Source of the DNA: Lithospermum erythrorhizon
Taxonomy: Eukaryota > Streptophyta > Magnoliopsida > Boraginales > Boraginaceae
Assembly: GCA_019722365.1 (NCBI GenBank)
Contig: JADFUC010000969.1
Span: 1-64,000 of the forward strand
DNA: 64,000 nt
Direction: 5' to 3'
The stretch's first letter is position 1; each line of letters opens with the position of its first letter. Positions 46,101 through 59,502 of this stretch are shown here, in pieces. Both the position numbers and the translations under genes were made by a program. The notes under the pieces are model-generated. The model did not search any database and was not told where the DNA came from. It saw only the letters and a program-made list of their open reading frames with translations.

Positions 46101-47461
46101 AACTCTCCCCGAGACTGACCACGAAACTAACTTCTTTGTCTGGCCATGCAACACATCTCCTGTAATTTTATTTAAAATCATAATGAAATAGTATATTATC
46201 CACCAAAAATATCTGATAAAATAGTATGTTTGTTTGGCCCTCTAATTTAGCATTCACCGTTATCGAAGTCGCATCTTACTTTATCAATCTGTTTTCTCCG
46301 TTTAACAATTGATGGCCGCCATTTCAAAAGCACGGTCCGGAGATTTGTTATGACCATTGTGCTATTTGGAGAAGACCGCCCGGAATTTGTGAGAATTCGC
46401 GAGGAGTTCTTGCGGAGTGATCGCCGGAGTGTGCGGTCGGAGGAAAAGGGACTGGAATAAGTCGCCAAATCTGGTGGGGGTTGGGGTGGGGAAGGTAGTA
46501 ATTGGGGGGGGGCAGTGATGCGGAGTGGGGGTGGGGGTTATATAGGAGTGGGGGGGTAGGGTGGGGTGCGGTGTGTTAAAGAAGAATGAGATGGGATTTA
46601 TTTTAGTCCCACATAGTTTGAGTGGAGTGTTAGGGAATGAAATAATCGTTGAGCTCGCATGGTCGTTTCGACTTGTGTTTTAGAGGTAATATAGTCATTT
46701 CACTATGTATTATGCAAACCTTGAAAAGTTCGGAGGATTGCCGAGAAGAGTTAGGTGTCTGAAACAGATGAAAAAATATTTGAGGAGATACATAGAAATT
46801 ATCACGATAGTTTAAGGTGTGTCGACGATAAGTCAAATATTTTTATTATGTAAAGTTAAGAAGTTATTCATAATTTATGCTCACCTTCTGTACCAAAGAT
46901 ATCAATTAAAAATACTTTGAGAGAGTATATAAATTCCAAACAAAAATTTATATGTCGATCATCGAAATTCAAAATCCAACCATGTTTACGGGAAGGGTAG
47001 AGGGGAGCAGGGAGAATAGAGGAAATTTATTTCCAGTGCCCACTATTTCCACGGCCGAAAATGTTGTCTCTTTTGCCCTTACTGATCGAAACACATCGAA
47101 CGGGTGCAACACCTGTTCGGTGTGTAGTCCCTGGTGGGACGAGAAAATAATTTTAAAAACTTTGTATCTTGGAAATAGTTTTCTTCAGGAGAATACGTAC
47201 TAGGAAAAAGTGACAACTAGTAGCTTTCTACATGATCCATACCTCAACAAAACAATCATGGAAATGCATCCTAACAAGGGGACCAGCAAGACCCGGATCG
47301 ATCCGAAGAATCTTATCCACATTAACCTTGACAATACTCTCAACAAGAGGGCAAGTAAACAAATAATATGTTAATGAGAGACCATTTACACCAAATGGAC
47401 CCAAACCATTGGCCAAAATACCCAAGAATATCAAAACTACAAACAAATTATTCCTAGCCAT
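43179..47461 (-). CDS. Class III secretory peroxidase (PER47-like)
   Basis: Exons on the minus strand: 47461-47243, 45729-45541, 44847-44682 and 43576-43179; 972 nt, 323 aa, GT-AG introns. This is the classic four-exon layout of plant class III peroxidases. A signal peptide (about residues 1-27, [11 protein letters not shown] core) directs it to the wall or vacuole. The distal R64/H68 are in RMHFHDC and the proximal heme ligand H194 in GAHTLG. All eight conserved cysteines can be placed (TCP, HDC, GCD, RCPG, SCAD, ARC, KTC, KTCRKIN). Role of the family: H2O2-dependent oxidation of phenolics, with lignin and suberin formation likely. Sequence features such as [10 protein letters not shown] and the RKIN end fit the PER47 subgroup; the paralogue assignment is less sure than the family. 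Confidence 0.93.
46085..46770. mobile_element. Possible insertion in peroxidase intron 1
   Basis: AGACACCTCTAACTCTCCCC near 46090 is mirrored by the reverse complement AGACACCTAACTCTTCTCGG near 46740-46760. The interior has a strongly G-rich block (46470-46575) like the core of the AGO1-intron element. The arms are only weakly similar beyond the tips, so this is tentative. Confidence 0.3.
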
Positions 47462-47576
47462 TCTTGATGGTTTAGAATAATGTATTATACTCCTTGGAAG
47501 AACAAGTGTTAGTAACCAGTGGTGAAAGAATATGAGAATCCATGCATGCAAAATGCATGTATTATAATGAATGGTT

Positions 47577-47584
47577 ATTTATAG
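47577..47584 (-). promoter_or_regulatory. Peroxidase TATA box
   Basis: TATAAATA on the minus strand, about 115 bases upstream of the ATG at 47461, a usual distance for a plant gene with a short leader. No other TATA is better placed. Confidence 0.6.
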
Positions 47585-49309
47585 GAAGACTTTTTGTGGA
47601 AATGGTTTATATGGTTTGACTTATAAGAGAAATCAAGAATGGAAAATGGTAGAAAGAGAAAGTGCGTGAGGAAGACAACAAAAAAGAGAGGAGAAATTAC
47701 GAGTGTATTTTTTACCAACAATGACAAAAAAGTATAATGCTGAAAAGAAGGGAGCACATATGTTGGATATTATTAGGAGCGCATATATAGGAGGAAGGAG
47801 GGTGAAAGGTTACTAAATAATTTCCCAATTATACTAGCGATAAAAAAGCAAAACTAGAGGATCTTGCTCGAGAGACTCTAAATTAAGCCTCAGCGCAAAT
47901 ATCTTTCATTTATTCATGTGCTTGAAATTACGTATGAAAAGTAAATCGCGGGATATCTTTTAAGCCAGCCGATATATGTATTGGTAATAAACCATTCATC
48001 TGAGATTCTTTCACAAGGAGAATTGAACACGCCGTAGAGGAAGGTTGGAAATCTCTTGGCGGCAGGCCTGCAAAGAAATGCTGGAGTTAAAACATCTTTC
48101 GAAATTTGCTTAGAATGGCCCAAAGCACTACATAAAGGTTAAACCCTGATCGAGGACCGGCCAAGTCTGCATGATATTGAGTATTATACATTTATACTAG
48201 TGTGTATGTACATAGTAAAAATTATATGCAAAAATAGAAATAGAATTAGGGGAGGGGTTGAGGAACAAATTACAATAATTGTGGAAAATTTTTGAAATTT
48301 TAACTATTTGAGGTTAAATAATGTATTCTTATTTTGAGATCGATATTTAAATATTTTGAAAACCGACATTTAAAAGTTATGTTTTTATATTAACCTGATA
48401 TATTAAAGAAATAAAATAAAGTTTACATTCTAAAAACTATATGTACATGTAAGGTATAAACTACTCCGTATATAACATTTATAAATTTAACTACCAAATA
48501 ACAAGAAAGATGTATAGTTTTTTTTTTGGAGAACATATTTAGATCTTATTAATGTCTTCTGCCCAATCTTAACCGTTAGATCACCATTTTTTATCAATGG
48601 TTAATGAAGATATAGAGGTATTTAATAAATTGATTTTTTGTATTAAAAAAATCTCCAACGTTATAGCATGTACAATCAATTTACATATTTATTTTACTAT
48701 TTTTTAATCAATTCGATTTTTTTACCATTTTGATTCCATTGCTTTATTTTTCTTTCTTTTTAGATTATTTTTTATATTTAGGTGGTTCATAATTTAATTT
48801 TAAAACATTCTATATTATTTTACTCTAATTATTCATAAATTATGGATTAAGAAAATTCAATTCAAATATAAAATATAATTTTTTATTTTTTATTATATCA
48901 TTTATTATTTTAGTAATATCACTATTTTTTCTAATTATTCATCGCTGTGGGTTTAATTTTTTTATTTAGTATTACCCATTATTTTTTTTATTTTATTCAT
49001 GATATAGAATATATGATTTTTCTATGTTAGATTTGCTAAAATTTTATCACAGCGGAAACCACTTGATGGTCTTCCGTAGGTATTGATTATATGGAGAGTA
49101 ATACGGCTCAAATCAATTTCATATGATATTTGATTTTTTCATATGTCACCGTTAAATATTTAACTTTGTTGAGTTAGTATCCACGTAAAACTTTATTTTA
49201 TTGTTATAAATATTGCGTCTTTTCAGTAGAGTATTGTCGTAAATTCACGATATCCTCTGTTAGATCTTTATTTGAACTGACATGTTTTATTTTGTCGGTT
49301 AAAAGCAAT
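47585..49309. other. AT-rich intergenic region upstream of the peroxidase
   Basis: No gene is recognised. A minus-strand frame at 47914-48123 has no known similarity. 48480-49050 is very AT-rich with no repeat structure that I can define. Confidence 0.4.
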
Positions 49310-49515
49310 GCGCTTTGGTATGGAAATCTGATACCGTCGCGTATATGTGGTATTTCGGATCTCAAATGGATACCGCGATATGAGTATTATGTGTATTCTG
49401 AGGAATATAAATGTGAATATTATGTGTATTTGATTTAAAAATGGATACATGACTTGAATATTATGTGTATTTCGGATATGAAAATGGATACCATTAAATG
49501 AATAGTATGTGTATT
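49310..49515 (+). repeat. Degenerate ~50-60-bp tandem repeat
   Basis: About four units contain AATGGATACC, TATGAGTATTATGTGTATT or GAATATTATGTGTATTT, and TCGGATATGAAA or TCGGATCTCAAA. Confidence 0.75.
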
Positions 49516-51259
49516 ATAGAAACACAAAAGCAGCTACTAAATGAAATACGCACAAATTATAAAAAATATCTAAAGTTGTATTTAGATGAAGTTGGAGCTT
49601 TTTACCTTATGCAGTGTCACTGTTATTAACCACATTATTCATTAGATTGAGACAAAAAAAAATTAAATTGCTTAATATTTATCAAATAAATTGGGTTCAA
49701 AACTAAATATTATTAAATCTATGAATTGGGTTCAAAACTTCCATTTTTGAAAAACAATATGCTTTTACTATATACAACGATTCTAAACCACGTATCTAAG
49801 CGATTTAAAACATCGAAGCCAAAGAATGGGAAACAATTAATTTTAACCGCGATACTTTTAATTGTAAAAGATTTCATTCAACATAGTATTAACAAACTCA
49901 TTGACGTTGTATTATCGAACAAAGCAACGCAATACTTAATGGTTGAAAAAAAAGGTACTTGCTGACTTTTAGTATTTTTCTCCATTTTTATAATTTGACT
50001 TGATAATTGCTCCTCGGAAATTCAATTTGTATTAATGGAATCGTATTCGTACAACTTTTGTGGGATTATTAGCAGAAACTTATTTTTGTATTTTGAAAAT
50101 ATTTTAATTTGATTACATCATTCAATTGGAGAATTTGAGTTGGCCAATTATTGGCGTAGAGGACAAAATTGGAGGATGAGGAAAATTAGGGGGAATGGGG
50201 GATGAGGGATTGATTTTCTATATTTAATAAAAATGTGTTTTTGCTATTATATCACACTTATAAGCATGATGCTATAACTTGTCATTAATAGCCTCACAAG
50301 TATTACTCTGGTAATACATGGAACTCACAAAATCTTTTGGAAATTCCGACCACCTCACAAAGGAATGATTCTTCATTCTGCAATTAAAATGTAGAAACAG
50401 CTCTTCGTGGCTTACCGGCACAAAAATTTTCATTTTCAAGAAAATCAATATTCACGCCCAACGTCAACGATAGCTGCATGATATTATAATCAAGTCGAAT
50501 TTCATGTGTAAATTAATCTTCCAATGTAGGTCTTCTAATTTGGCTTCAACAATCTCTTGTATTAGCATCTTTCTATCCAATGCCTCAAATTTTTTAGTTT
50601 TTCCATGAATCTTAAATCTCGTTCAACACTCTCAAAACAAATAAGTGAAGGTAAAAAATTCAATGTGTTTCGTCGCTGAGGCTTTTCCCGACAAAATCAA
50701 CAAAAATTGAACAACCAAATTATCATAGACGACACGATGATTGATGAGACAACCGAGAAGCTGTGATAGAATTTGTAGGACATGTATGTGACTAAGCTCC
50801 AGATATGTCGTATCTCTTCCAGGCCAATTCGTTTAATTAGGGGCCAAGCAGGGCGTAGAATGCTTCAAATTGATGGAAGCGACCAAGGAAGCCAATAAGG
50901 GATGGAAGTCATGGGAGTAGGAGTCGATGATGTTTTCGAAGTGCGAGGCGGAACCCGCTTGATTGCCCAATCCAGAGATCTTGATAAAAATCGTTAGTTG
51001 TTTTGGCTTTGAATGTTTTGAGGTTGTTACATTGTAATAACTCGTTAAAATCTTAATATTATTGAAATAGTATCTTGAGATTCTTTCGGTGGAGTATTTG
51101 GAAAATAAAAAAAAAAAAAATCAGTCGAATAGTCAATCTGACGAATCGGTCGGTCGGTAGTATATTTTGGTTTGAGCATTTTAAAGTTTAATTGAATGGA
51201 ATGATATTATTTGGGTTAAGTTAAATTTATGTTAGAGTTGTGTTGTTAAAAGCGAGAGC
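49516..51259. other. Intergenic region, no gene recognised
   Basis: A fragment between 50400 and 50950 has higher GC and short frames but nothing that resembles a known family. A poly(A) tract lies at 51108-51120. Confidence 0.35.
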
Positions 51260-54140
51260 CCAGCCCAAGCCAAGCCAGGAGAGCAATGGCCAGCAATCTT
51301 GAGATATTTTGTTAATGCGAGATACAGCGTGAGTTTTATCTTTATCCTTACTTTTGTTAAATCATCATCATTATCATCTTAACTATAACTTTTTCTTACA
51401 GGATGGCTGAAAATTTGGTCAATTATTCTTGATTTTTGTTTTGATTTTATTTACTCGTTTTGGCGGGAACTTTGGTCACTGAAATTTTACGGAGATTAGA
51501 GACATTGCAAAACTTTGAGGTAAAAGTTGAATCTTTTTGGAGTATTTCTTGAGTTAGAGGGATGTTGAGCAGAATTTGAGTTGACTTTGAGCTTTGATGT
51601 TTATTATGTTATAGAATTGCCATATAAGCTTAGATTATCGTATAACAGTTGATAATTATCGATTATGGGGTTGAAAAATGTTGAGGAATATAGTTGACTT
51701 TTGTTGACTTTTGTAGAGTTTTTCTAAATGGTGTTTAAATGATAGAAGTGTACTCTTGGACTTGATTTAGGATTGTTTTGAGGTGTAGATTTATGATTTT
51801 AGCGTGAGTAGAGAATCTTCGGATATTACTAGTTTTGTAAAGTTGGATGAGTGATTGATTTGAGATTAAAGATGATTAGAAATGTGATGATTAGTTGCTA
51901 ATATCGTAATGTTGAGCACAGCCCAGAAGCTAGTAATTGGAACTCGATCATTAATAGGGAAGGTTGCGAACTTAAGTTGGAATAAGGTTGTAGGGGGAAC
52001 TTTGTCAGTTGTTTTGGGGGGTATCGTTGTGAGATTATATATGTAGGTAGAATGTTATATTATTAGTTGTGTTATAAGAAGTAGTAATTATAATTTTGAA
52101 TGTTTTTAGGCGTTGATCGCTGAGTAAAGGTCCATTTGTTGTGATTGCCGGAGTTTTATTTAGTAGCGAGGTGATCTTAATCACCGCGGGAGTTTCTTGC
52201 TCGAGAGTAAGGTCAGTTGTTGTTATATTATATGTTGTTGTCTTTGTTGGTTATGCTTGAGGATATGTTCATTTGTTATTCATTTATCTGAGATAATGCG
52301 TAGATGTTGGTTATATATATATATATAGTTGATTGTGTGCTTTGGGTTGGGGTTGGTACTTTCTCGCAGCAATGTATGATTTTTTGGTGTTTTGGGATGA
52401 AAGTTGTTATTTACTTGGTGGTTTGTGTCGGTGAAGATGCCATGGGTCGTATAGATGTTTGTGGTGGCGAGTCGTATTAGGAAGAGTTGTATATGAGTTG
52501 ATGTTGTCGATTGAGTTGATTTGTCCGTATCTTGCTTAGTTCTGAAGATGCGATTTGGTGATTTCACCGTCTTTAGTAACGATTCGGTGGTCTAACCGTA
52601 CACCGTTTCACGATTCGGTGATAGGCATATTAGAGCGGGCGTAAGTTTACCACTGGGGAGGTTGAGGAGTTGATTATATCTTGCGTTAGTTGTAGAAATC
52701 AGGACTTATATTGAGTTGTAGGGTTATTTGAGTTAATATTTCTTGTTGAGTTGTTGAGTTGATCTTATTGTTGAGTTAGCCAATTTATTGTTGAGTTGTT
52801 GAGTTGATACTATTGATTGCGTTGATGGAGTCGTTGAGTTGTTGAGTCGATTAGTGGGTTAGCGGTTGTATAGTTGGGTAGTCATGTTGTCGGAATTAGT
52901 TGTGTTGAGAATCTGTTGGTTGTTATATGTTGTTTAGACTTTTTGGTGTTGTGATATGTTTTCTTGGTCGTTTTGCTATGTTTTTATGACTTCGTTCTTT
53001 GTTTATGGATATTGCGTTGATTCACGTTAGAGGTTGCTTGATGAATTGTTGATGTAGAGATTAAGATTGGGATTGATTATAGTTCGTATTATCAGTTTCT
53101 TGTGGATCACAGGTTGGTGATACGTCGTTAATACGTCTTGAGGTTAAAAGTTGAGTTGATTGATGGTTGAGATGACATTTGAATGAGAGCAGGTAGGTCT
53201 GAGAACATTATAAACCCGAAGTTTATGCTAAATACATAGATGATGTTGATGATATTTTATATATGAATTGGAAAAATTAAGGATTAATGTGTTGGTATAT
53301 AAGTTGTAATCCCGTCGCGGCGTATACCGAATTAAGGTGAATAAGTTAAATATCTTAAATGAGGAATTTGGGGGAGATAATTCGATCTTGGGATTATCTT
53401 GATTTAAGACGTATATTTCTTGGGTTATTAAGATAATGAAGCAATGTGGAGATTATATTATAAATATTCAGATAACAAATAGGTGCGTGGTATGATTTGG
53501 AGTAACAACTTTAAGGTGGTGCGGATAGTTAATTGATTGAGTTGTGTAGGTTTTGGTGTGAGATTGTATACATGGGTGGGTATCCACAAGTTATGAGCAA
53601 TTGGGTTGTATCTTCGAGTTGTTGTGTGTTAGAGTTGTATATATTAGATATTTCAGGTGATTAAGTTATGCGCTGCGAGTAAGTGGTTGACGTGATGTGG
53701 GTTTATCGGTGTTAGTTGAAGCCCAGTTAAGAAAATATTTATCCTGTTGAGAGGAGCATACAAAATATAATACTTATGGTGTATAGTTGTCAGATAAGTA
53801 ATGAAGCTTTGAGTTATCGCTGTGTGTGTATGTGTGGTGGATTCTTACGTGATGTTGTATTATTTCAGAACCGCCGTGACTCCACATTCTAGATGGGCGG
53901 GCGTCTTTATGCTAGGTTGTTCTTGGGATGACGAGGATATCTTTGGCCGGTAGCTCTGGCGCTTTAGTGAAGATGGCGATGGTGGCTTGAAGGCGCCAGC
54001 AATTAAATGCACTATCTTCTTTTAGAGTTTTTGTTGTCACATGTCACGTTGTTCTTATAAAACCCGTTGTTGGATGTTGTATTTACATTGTTGCTTTTCG
54101 GTTGTTGTAGTGTTAGATTTAGTTCGCTAGATGAATGAGT
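51260..54140 (+). repeat. GT-rich dispersed repeat, copy B
   Basis: Sister of 1-2145. It shares the GTTGACTTTGAGCTTTGATG-like block, the TTAGATT...ATCGATTATGGGGTTGAAAAATGTTG segment, TAGTTGACTTTTGTTGACTT, and later GGGCGTAAGTTTACC, GTTGATTATAT and GTAGAAATCAGGAC in the same order. It is longer than copy A at the 3' side and has its own GAGTTGTTGAGTTGAT reiterations (52730-52850). No protein-coding frame was found. Confidence 0.5.
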
Positions 54141-57035
54141 TGTATAGTTTATTTATCATGTTAAATGAAGTCATTTTCTATTGTTATCAATGGATTGGTA
54201 TTTCGATTATTCGGGTTGATGGCGGTCGGCGCCGGTACAGGCGGTCGTTCATCATTGTTGGCTAAGTTATATTTTACATTGAAGATCGTACCGTCTTGAA
54301 TATTATTCTTCATTTGTGATTCATCATATTCATATAATGTTTTAGTATTTTGTTGAAGATTTGTTGGGTGTTTTTCTCGAGCGATTGAAATATTGAAGAT
54401 TATTACTGATATGATATCTTTGCGAAACAAAGCTATGATGGAGCTAAGTATTGGGATCTTAAATTTTTTCTTATTCTTAACGTATTCTTAAATCGATACC
54501 AGTAGCCAGATATAATGTTTCATTTCTTAGTCAAACGCAAATCAAGTGTTTCTTTTTTAATGGATAAAATTATAGTACTAATATTATATGAAGTACGTAG
54601 TACCATAAGTCAAACTCACTATGCTAATTTATTTATAATGTGGAATGGTTGCACAAATTGATGATATTTCAGTTCTAATGTGATTAGTTAGATTTAAGGC
54701 GTTAGCGTCGTATCACTGCAAAATTATAATAGGAGTTGAAATTATTAAAATTAAAAAGTTATTATTTTGAACACCTAAATAGGTTGGATCGCGTAAAATT
54801 ATGCAGCTCAGCCTGTTCAGCGCCTAAATTATATTTTTAAACTTTGTGTAGTTATTTTTCTCACACTTCCTTTTTACTCTTTTTGATTATATAAAATTAT
54901 CGTATTCGAATATAAGCTAAAAATATATTTAGATTCAATGGCCAGTATTTTATACTCAGATTCTTTTTAAAATTTGAATTTTTTATCCTAAATTTACATT
55001 GAGATACTTTGTAATATTTATTTTTAAGTTTCAAGTGAGTGATGGAAAACCCGACTAAAGAACATATATAAAACATTGATCCTAAAAATAAAAAAATTGA
55101 ATGTTTTGTATGAATTTTAGATAAATTTTTATTGAAGCTAATGTAAATGCTCTTAGATCAAAAGTGTTATTTAAGTGAAATCACATAAGTCTTATACTAA
55201 AACACTATGTAAGTTTATTAATTAAAGTAATTATTTTTAATATTTTGAGTGAGAAGTGTTATGTAAGTCATAACTTCGATGGTGCTTGTAAAATTTTTAT
55301 CCAAGTGGTAGTGATTGAAGCATGCAATCGGAATCACAAATTCCTATTAAAGGTTGAAATAATTAAATAATTTTTTTGTTTTTCAAGCTTAGTAAAATAG
55401 AATACTGATTCCACATAAAATATACCATTAGTGATACTCGTTCATATTTTATATTGTGAAACATTTTTTTATTCTTCCCAAAAGGTGATGATTTTTATTC
55501 AAAATGTCAAAGACCCTCAAATACAACTTATTGAATCACGGCAATAATAAACAGCCTGGCCTTCATGGCCGGCTTGTAATGATAAAGATTCAGAAAAAGG
55601 TCCAAATAAGCTGAAGTAATTAACAAAACTATATTCTTGGGCCTTAACCAATGGCGAGCACATTTGTGTTTTTTGGATTAAGCTTTGGGGCCTAAATTGT
55701 TAAATAAAATAAAGTTAAATGTAAAATACAATGATTTTGGGGTGGAATACTCAAAAAACAAAAGAAAAGAGCTTAAATCATAACTAAAGTAAACTGCGGG
55801 GCTCAATTGCAAATAAACATAAGCCAGCCCTAATCGAAAAAGACATGACATCGTTTAAGGAAAACCTAATTTTGAACCCAAAAATGAACTTGTGGGTGTC
55901 TGCGTAGTGTTTGATGAAATGATTCAACCAGTTTCTATAAATCTTCTCAAGCTCTTCGAATATATGGGCAACCTTCCTGTTCAAGTTTGATGATGGCTTT
56001 GAGATCATTGCTTGCGTCCTTGGCCACCATATCAGCTCCCCACCACCTTTACCAACTAACTTTGCCATGTAATCCGTGTTAAGAGTGAGAATTAAAATGC
56101 AAAAGCAAGGAGTTGTTGGTTATAGATGATCAGATGAAGTCGAGGAATCTTATAAGCAGCGTATCTTTTGGCATTTAATATGGGGCGTGTCTCGCCCAAT
56201 CACCCTCGCTTGGAACCGGTTTTCGGTGATCTTTACAGAAATGAGGAGTTAGGTTTTGATAAGTATTAGCGTATTGAGGTTAAAAGCCATTCATTTCTAT
56301 TTATTTTCCGCTTGCACAATCCTATTTGTTTTTTGCGCCACAATCCTATTTGTTTTTTGTGCCACAATCCTATTTGTTTTAATATATTTTTTCCATATAT
56401 TAAAAAAAAAGGGATGTCTTAGTTTTGTAGCTACCCGTCAGTAGAATACTGATTGTTGATCATAAAATACTGCATCCATGCAAGCTATTTATGAAGGTTA
56501 ATCATTTTGAGCATATATAGCAATAACACTTTGCAAGAAATAAGGGAAAATCTGGTGGGGTGCACTCGTAACTGCTTGTTAGCTAATTTGTATGGTTGGT
56601 ATTTGACAAAACAAGGTTCAAGTTTAATTGAGGCGGTCATAGGTTCCTAATTCATCGTTTTTCTATTTCGTATCTGAAAAAAGTATATATTATCTAAGTA
56701 TAATTTTGGAAGGGTTCGAAAAAAATTCGCCTTATTAATGCAAATCGGCGTATTCGAAAGAATGGCGTTACGGTTATTTTCGACGTGTTCTTCCGCCCGA
56801 TGTTTTGGGTTTCTGGTGAAGTTAACTCGCCGGCGTATTTCAATTTGAAGTTTTTTAATTAATTTGAAGTCTTATTTTGAGTTGAACACGTTTGCTGATG
56901 TTCGTCTCTTTCGAAACGAGGGAGGATATTGAGATGGATCCAGAAAGATTACAGAAGATATGTCGATTAATTTTTATTATTGCCTTATTAGTTTTTTAGT
57001 AATAATTTGAGTATCAAGATAGTATTTTATAAATA
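54141..57035. other. Gene-poor AT-rich region
   Basis: No recognisable gene. The minus-strand frame 55784-56068 (94 codons) and the others are unsupported by any motif. Confidence 0.4.
56316..56380 (+). repeat. Triplicated 24-25-bp unit
   Basis: CACAATCCTATTTGTTTTTT with short GCGC/GTGC joins occurs three times in a row. Confidence 0.9.
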
Positions 57036-59195
57036 TATTTCATATTATCACACTATAAATATGGAGTAGTTTCTTTATTAATCTGATTTCATTCACTATC
57101 GTCTCTGAAACGATTGTTCTCTCCCTCAAACATGGTGGAACGAGGCCTATAATTGGGATAAGAGCTGCGAAATGTGGAGAATTTTTTACTTGATGCTCCA
57201 ACAACCTTGACTTTGCTTCAAGTACTACACTATGCTTTAATTGTCCGTTTCCACTTGCAAAAGAGTAAAATTGTTTGCCACACACCAATTCAAAGCAGCA
57301 TCAACCTCAGCTTCAAGAGGACTAGAGGCATGTGTAGTCAAGGAGAACGCCATAATAAGATCACCATTAGAGTCTCTCAAGACCCCACCTGCTGCACTAT
57401 GTGAAAGGCCATAAGAGCCATCAACATTTAGCTTAAGAACCCCAATTGATGGCTTGGCCCAGGTTACCACAGAAAGAGCTCTAGGGGGAGGAACCAAAAT
57501 CTGTGCCTGAAAGTGCTCAACCATCGTAACATCTCCTTTCCAGTGCTTGTAAGACATTAGACCAGATTTACATATATAAGTAGTAGTTAGCATAACCCTG
57601 GACATGACCTTGTGGAAAGTATAAGTAGTGCCACCATGCTTACTTTGGTTTCTGGTTTCCCATGCCCAAATGATCACCATAGGAATTATTTGTCTGATAT
57701 GCCCTTTAGTGTTAACAGCTAAAGTCCAGGCAATTACAGCACCTTGTACATTTTGGAAGGGAGCATGTGTGAAGCCAAACATGGATGCTACTAAGCTCCA
57801 CACTTTGTTAGCAATGGCATTAGTGAAAAATACATGTTCAAGTGTCTCAATGTGGTTGCAGCAGACACACTGGGAGGCCAGCTGAACCCCTTTCCTCTAA
57901 ACCACAACATCAACTGGAATAAGCCCTTGATAAAGCCTCCATGCCACCATTGAGATTTTTTTTGGAATACTGTTATGCCACACTATAGAAAAGATAGTAA
58001 AAACCTGCCATTCACTTCTCACCAAACAGTATACATCCTTGAGTGAGAATTGACCATTGGAGGTAGTCTTCCAAAGCAGTTGGTCAGGAGAACCAGCTTG
58101 GATATGAATCTCAGAAGTAACAACCGCATCCTCTTGTGAGATGAGATTAGTCAACTTCCCCAAGTCCCATGCCCCATTAGTCCAGACACCTTTCACCTTG
58201 AGTTTAAGATTCTGCTCAGTGTCAGAGGAGGCCACAAGAGTGTCTTGATGGTGCCAAGAATCAAGCCAGAAATTTCAATCCCCACTACCAAGAGCCCAAA
58301 AAAGATTGTCCTCGGCATAAGGTTTAGCCTACACCAAAAATTTAAAAATTCTAGAGTGTGAGATATGTGATTTGAGCCTTGTAGGGTGATAAAGCCTACA
58401 GTATTTGTCCAACATGAACCTACTCCACAGTGATTCCCCAGACCTAGCTCTGGTGCCAAGCCTTCACCATAAAAAGGATTGACTAGTAAAGCACCATATT
58501 AGTCCAATTCCTTTCATAGGGAGAAAGCCTTGTCCCAGGTCCTTCAAGGCTTAGTTTCTCCCCATAAAAACTTGTTAAAGAGCTTCTCAATTTTATTGAT
58601 CACACCAGAAGGAATCTTCAAGGATTGCATGTAGTAGGTAGGCAAGGTACAAAGCAATATGTATGGCAATAGAGCATCCTATCCCCCCTATTGAGAGTAG
58701 GCCCCCCCACCCCACCCCCCAAAAGCTATACTCTCCTTAATGGTAGCTATGAGACTATCAAATAAACAAGTAAACTTTGTGCCTTTGTAAATTGGTACTC
58801 CCAAATACTTGAATGGCAGAAACTCTGTTCTAAGGTCAATGGTGTGAAGGATCATGTTGGTTCTTGCAGAGTATAACTTAGAAAAGAGTATACAAATACT
58901 CTTGGCCTTATTAATGACTTGTCCTGAAAGGAGCTGGTAGTGATCCAACCATTTAAGCACCTCTTTAAGTGAGCTATTTAGACCATTACAGAAGATGATG
59001 CAATTATTTGCAAATGAGAGGCAAGGGACACAAGTTTTACTCCCAGTATTAAAAGCAATTGCTGGCTTCAGTATAATTTGTGAAGTTCCATGAGCAAATA
59101 TTCTTGAGCCAAGATGAATGCGCAGGAGCAGGAGGTCCCAGTCTAACCCTCTAGCAACATGGAAATAGCCTTGAAGCTCCCCCATTCAACATGAC
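57036..59195 (-). pseudogene. 5'-truncated LINE (L1-type) retrotransposon, inactive
   Basis: Read on the minus strand: the C-terminal part of reverse transcriptase (59185-58688), an uncertain linker, a zf-RVT region (about 58130-57900, KTTSNGQFSLKDVYCLV and WHNSIPKKISMVAWRL) and an RNase H domain (about 57480-57237, VLKLNVDGSYG, AAGGVLRDSNGDL). This order is typical of plant L1 elements. Endonuclease and the first half of RT are missing. The FADD catalytic box reads FANN (59003-59014), and several stops and shifts are present. No poly(A) tail or target duplication was identified. Confidence 0.85.
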
Positions 59196-59502
59196 AAAAC
59201 TAAGAATTACCCACATGCATTGATTAACTTTGATCCGCTCGAAAAAGCCACTGAAGTATGAGAGCAAAGCAAGTCCCAAGACAAGGCTTACGGTGACCTT
59301 CGATTTAAAGATGTAGTCAACAACATCCGTAATGTATTGAAATATATAAAGTGGGCGCCGAAACTTGTAAATGAAAACAAGACTATCTAAATGTTGTCCT
59401 AATCAAATACCACTAACTTACAGTGACTTTCGTCCTCGATTTTAATTTATAAATCCTAAAAAAGTCCAAACCGCTTCAACTTAACAATAATCTATTATCA
59501 TT

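Noticed and set aside
46247..46468. 73-codon minus-strand frame in peroxidase intron 1
   Set aside because: Lies in a GC-skewed intronic insertion-like segment, with no conserved motif.
55784..56068. 94-codon minus-strand frame
   Set aside because: No motif, no splice context, unremarkable composition.
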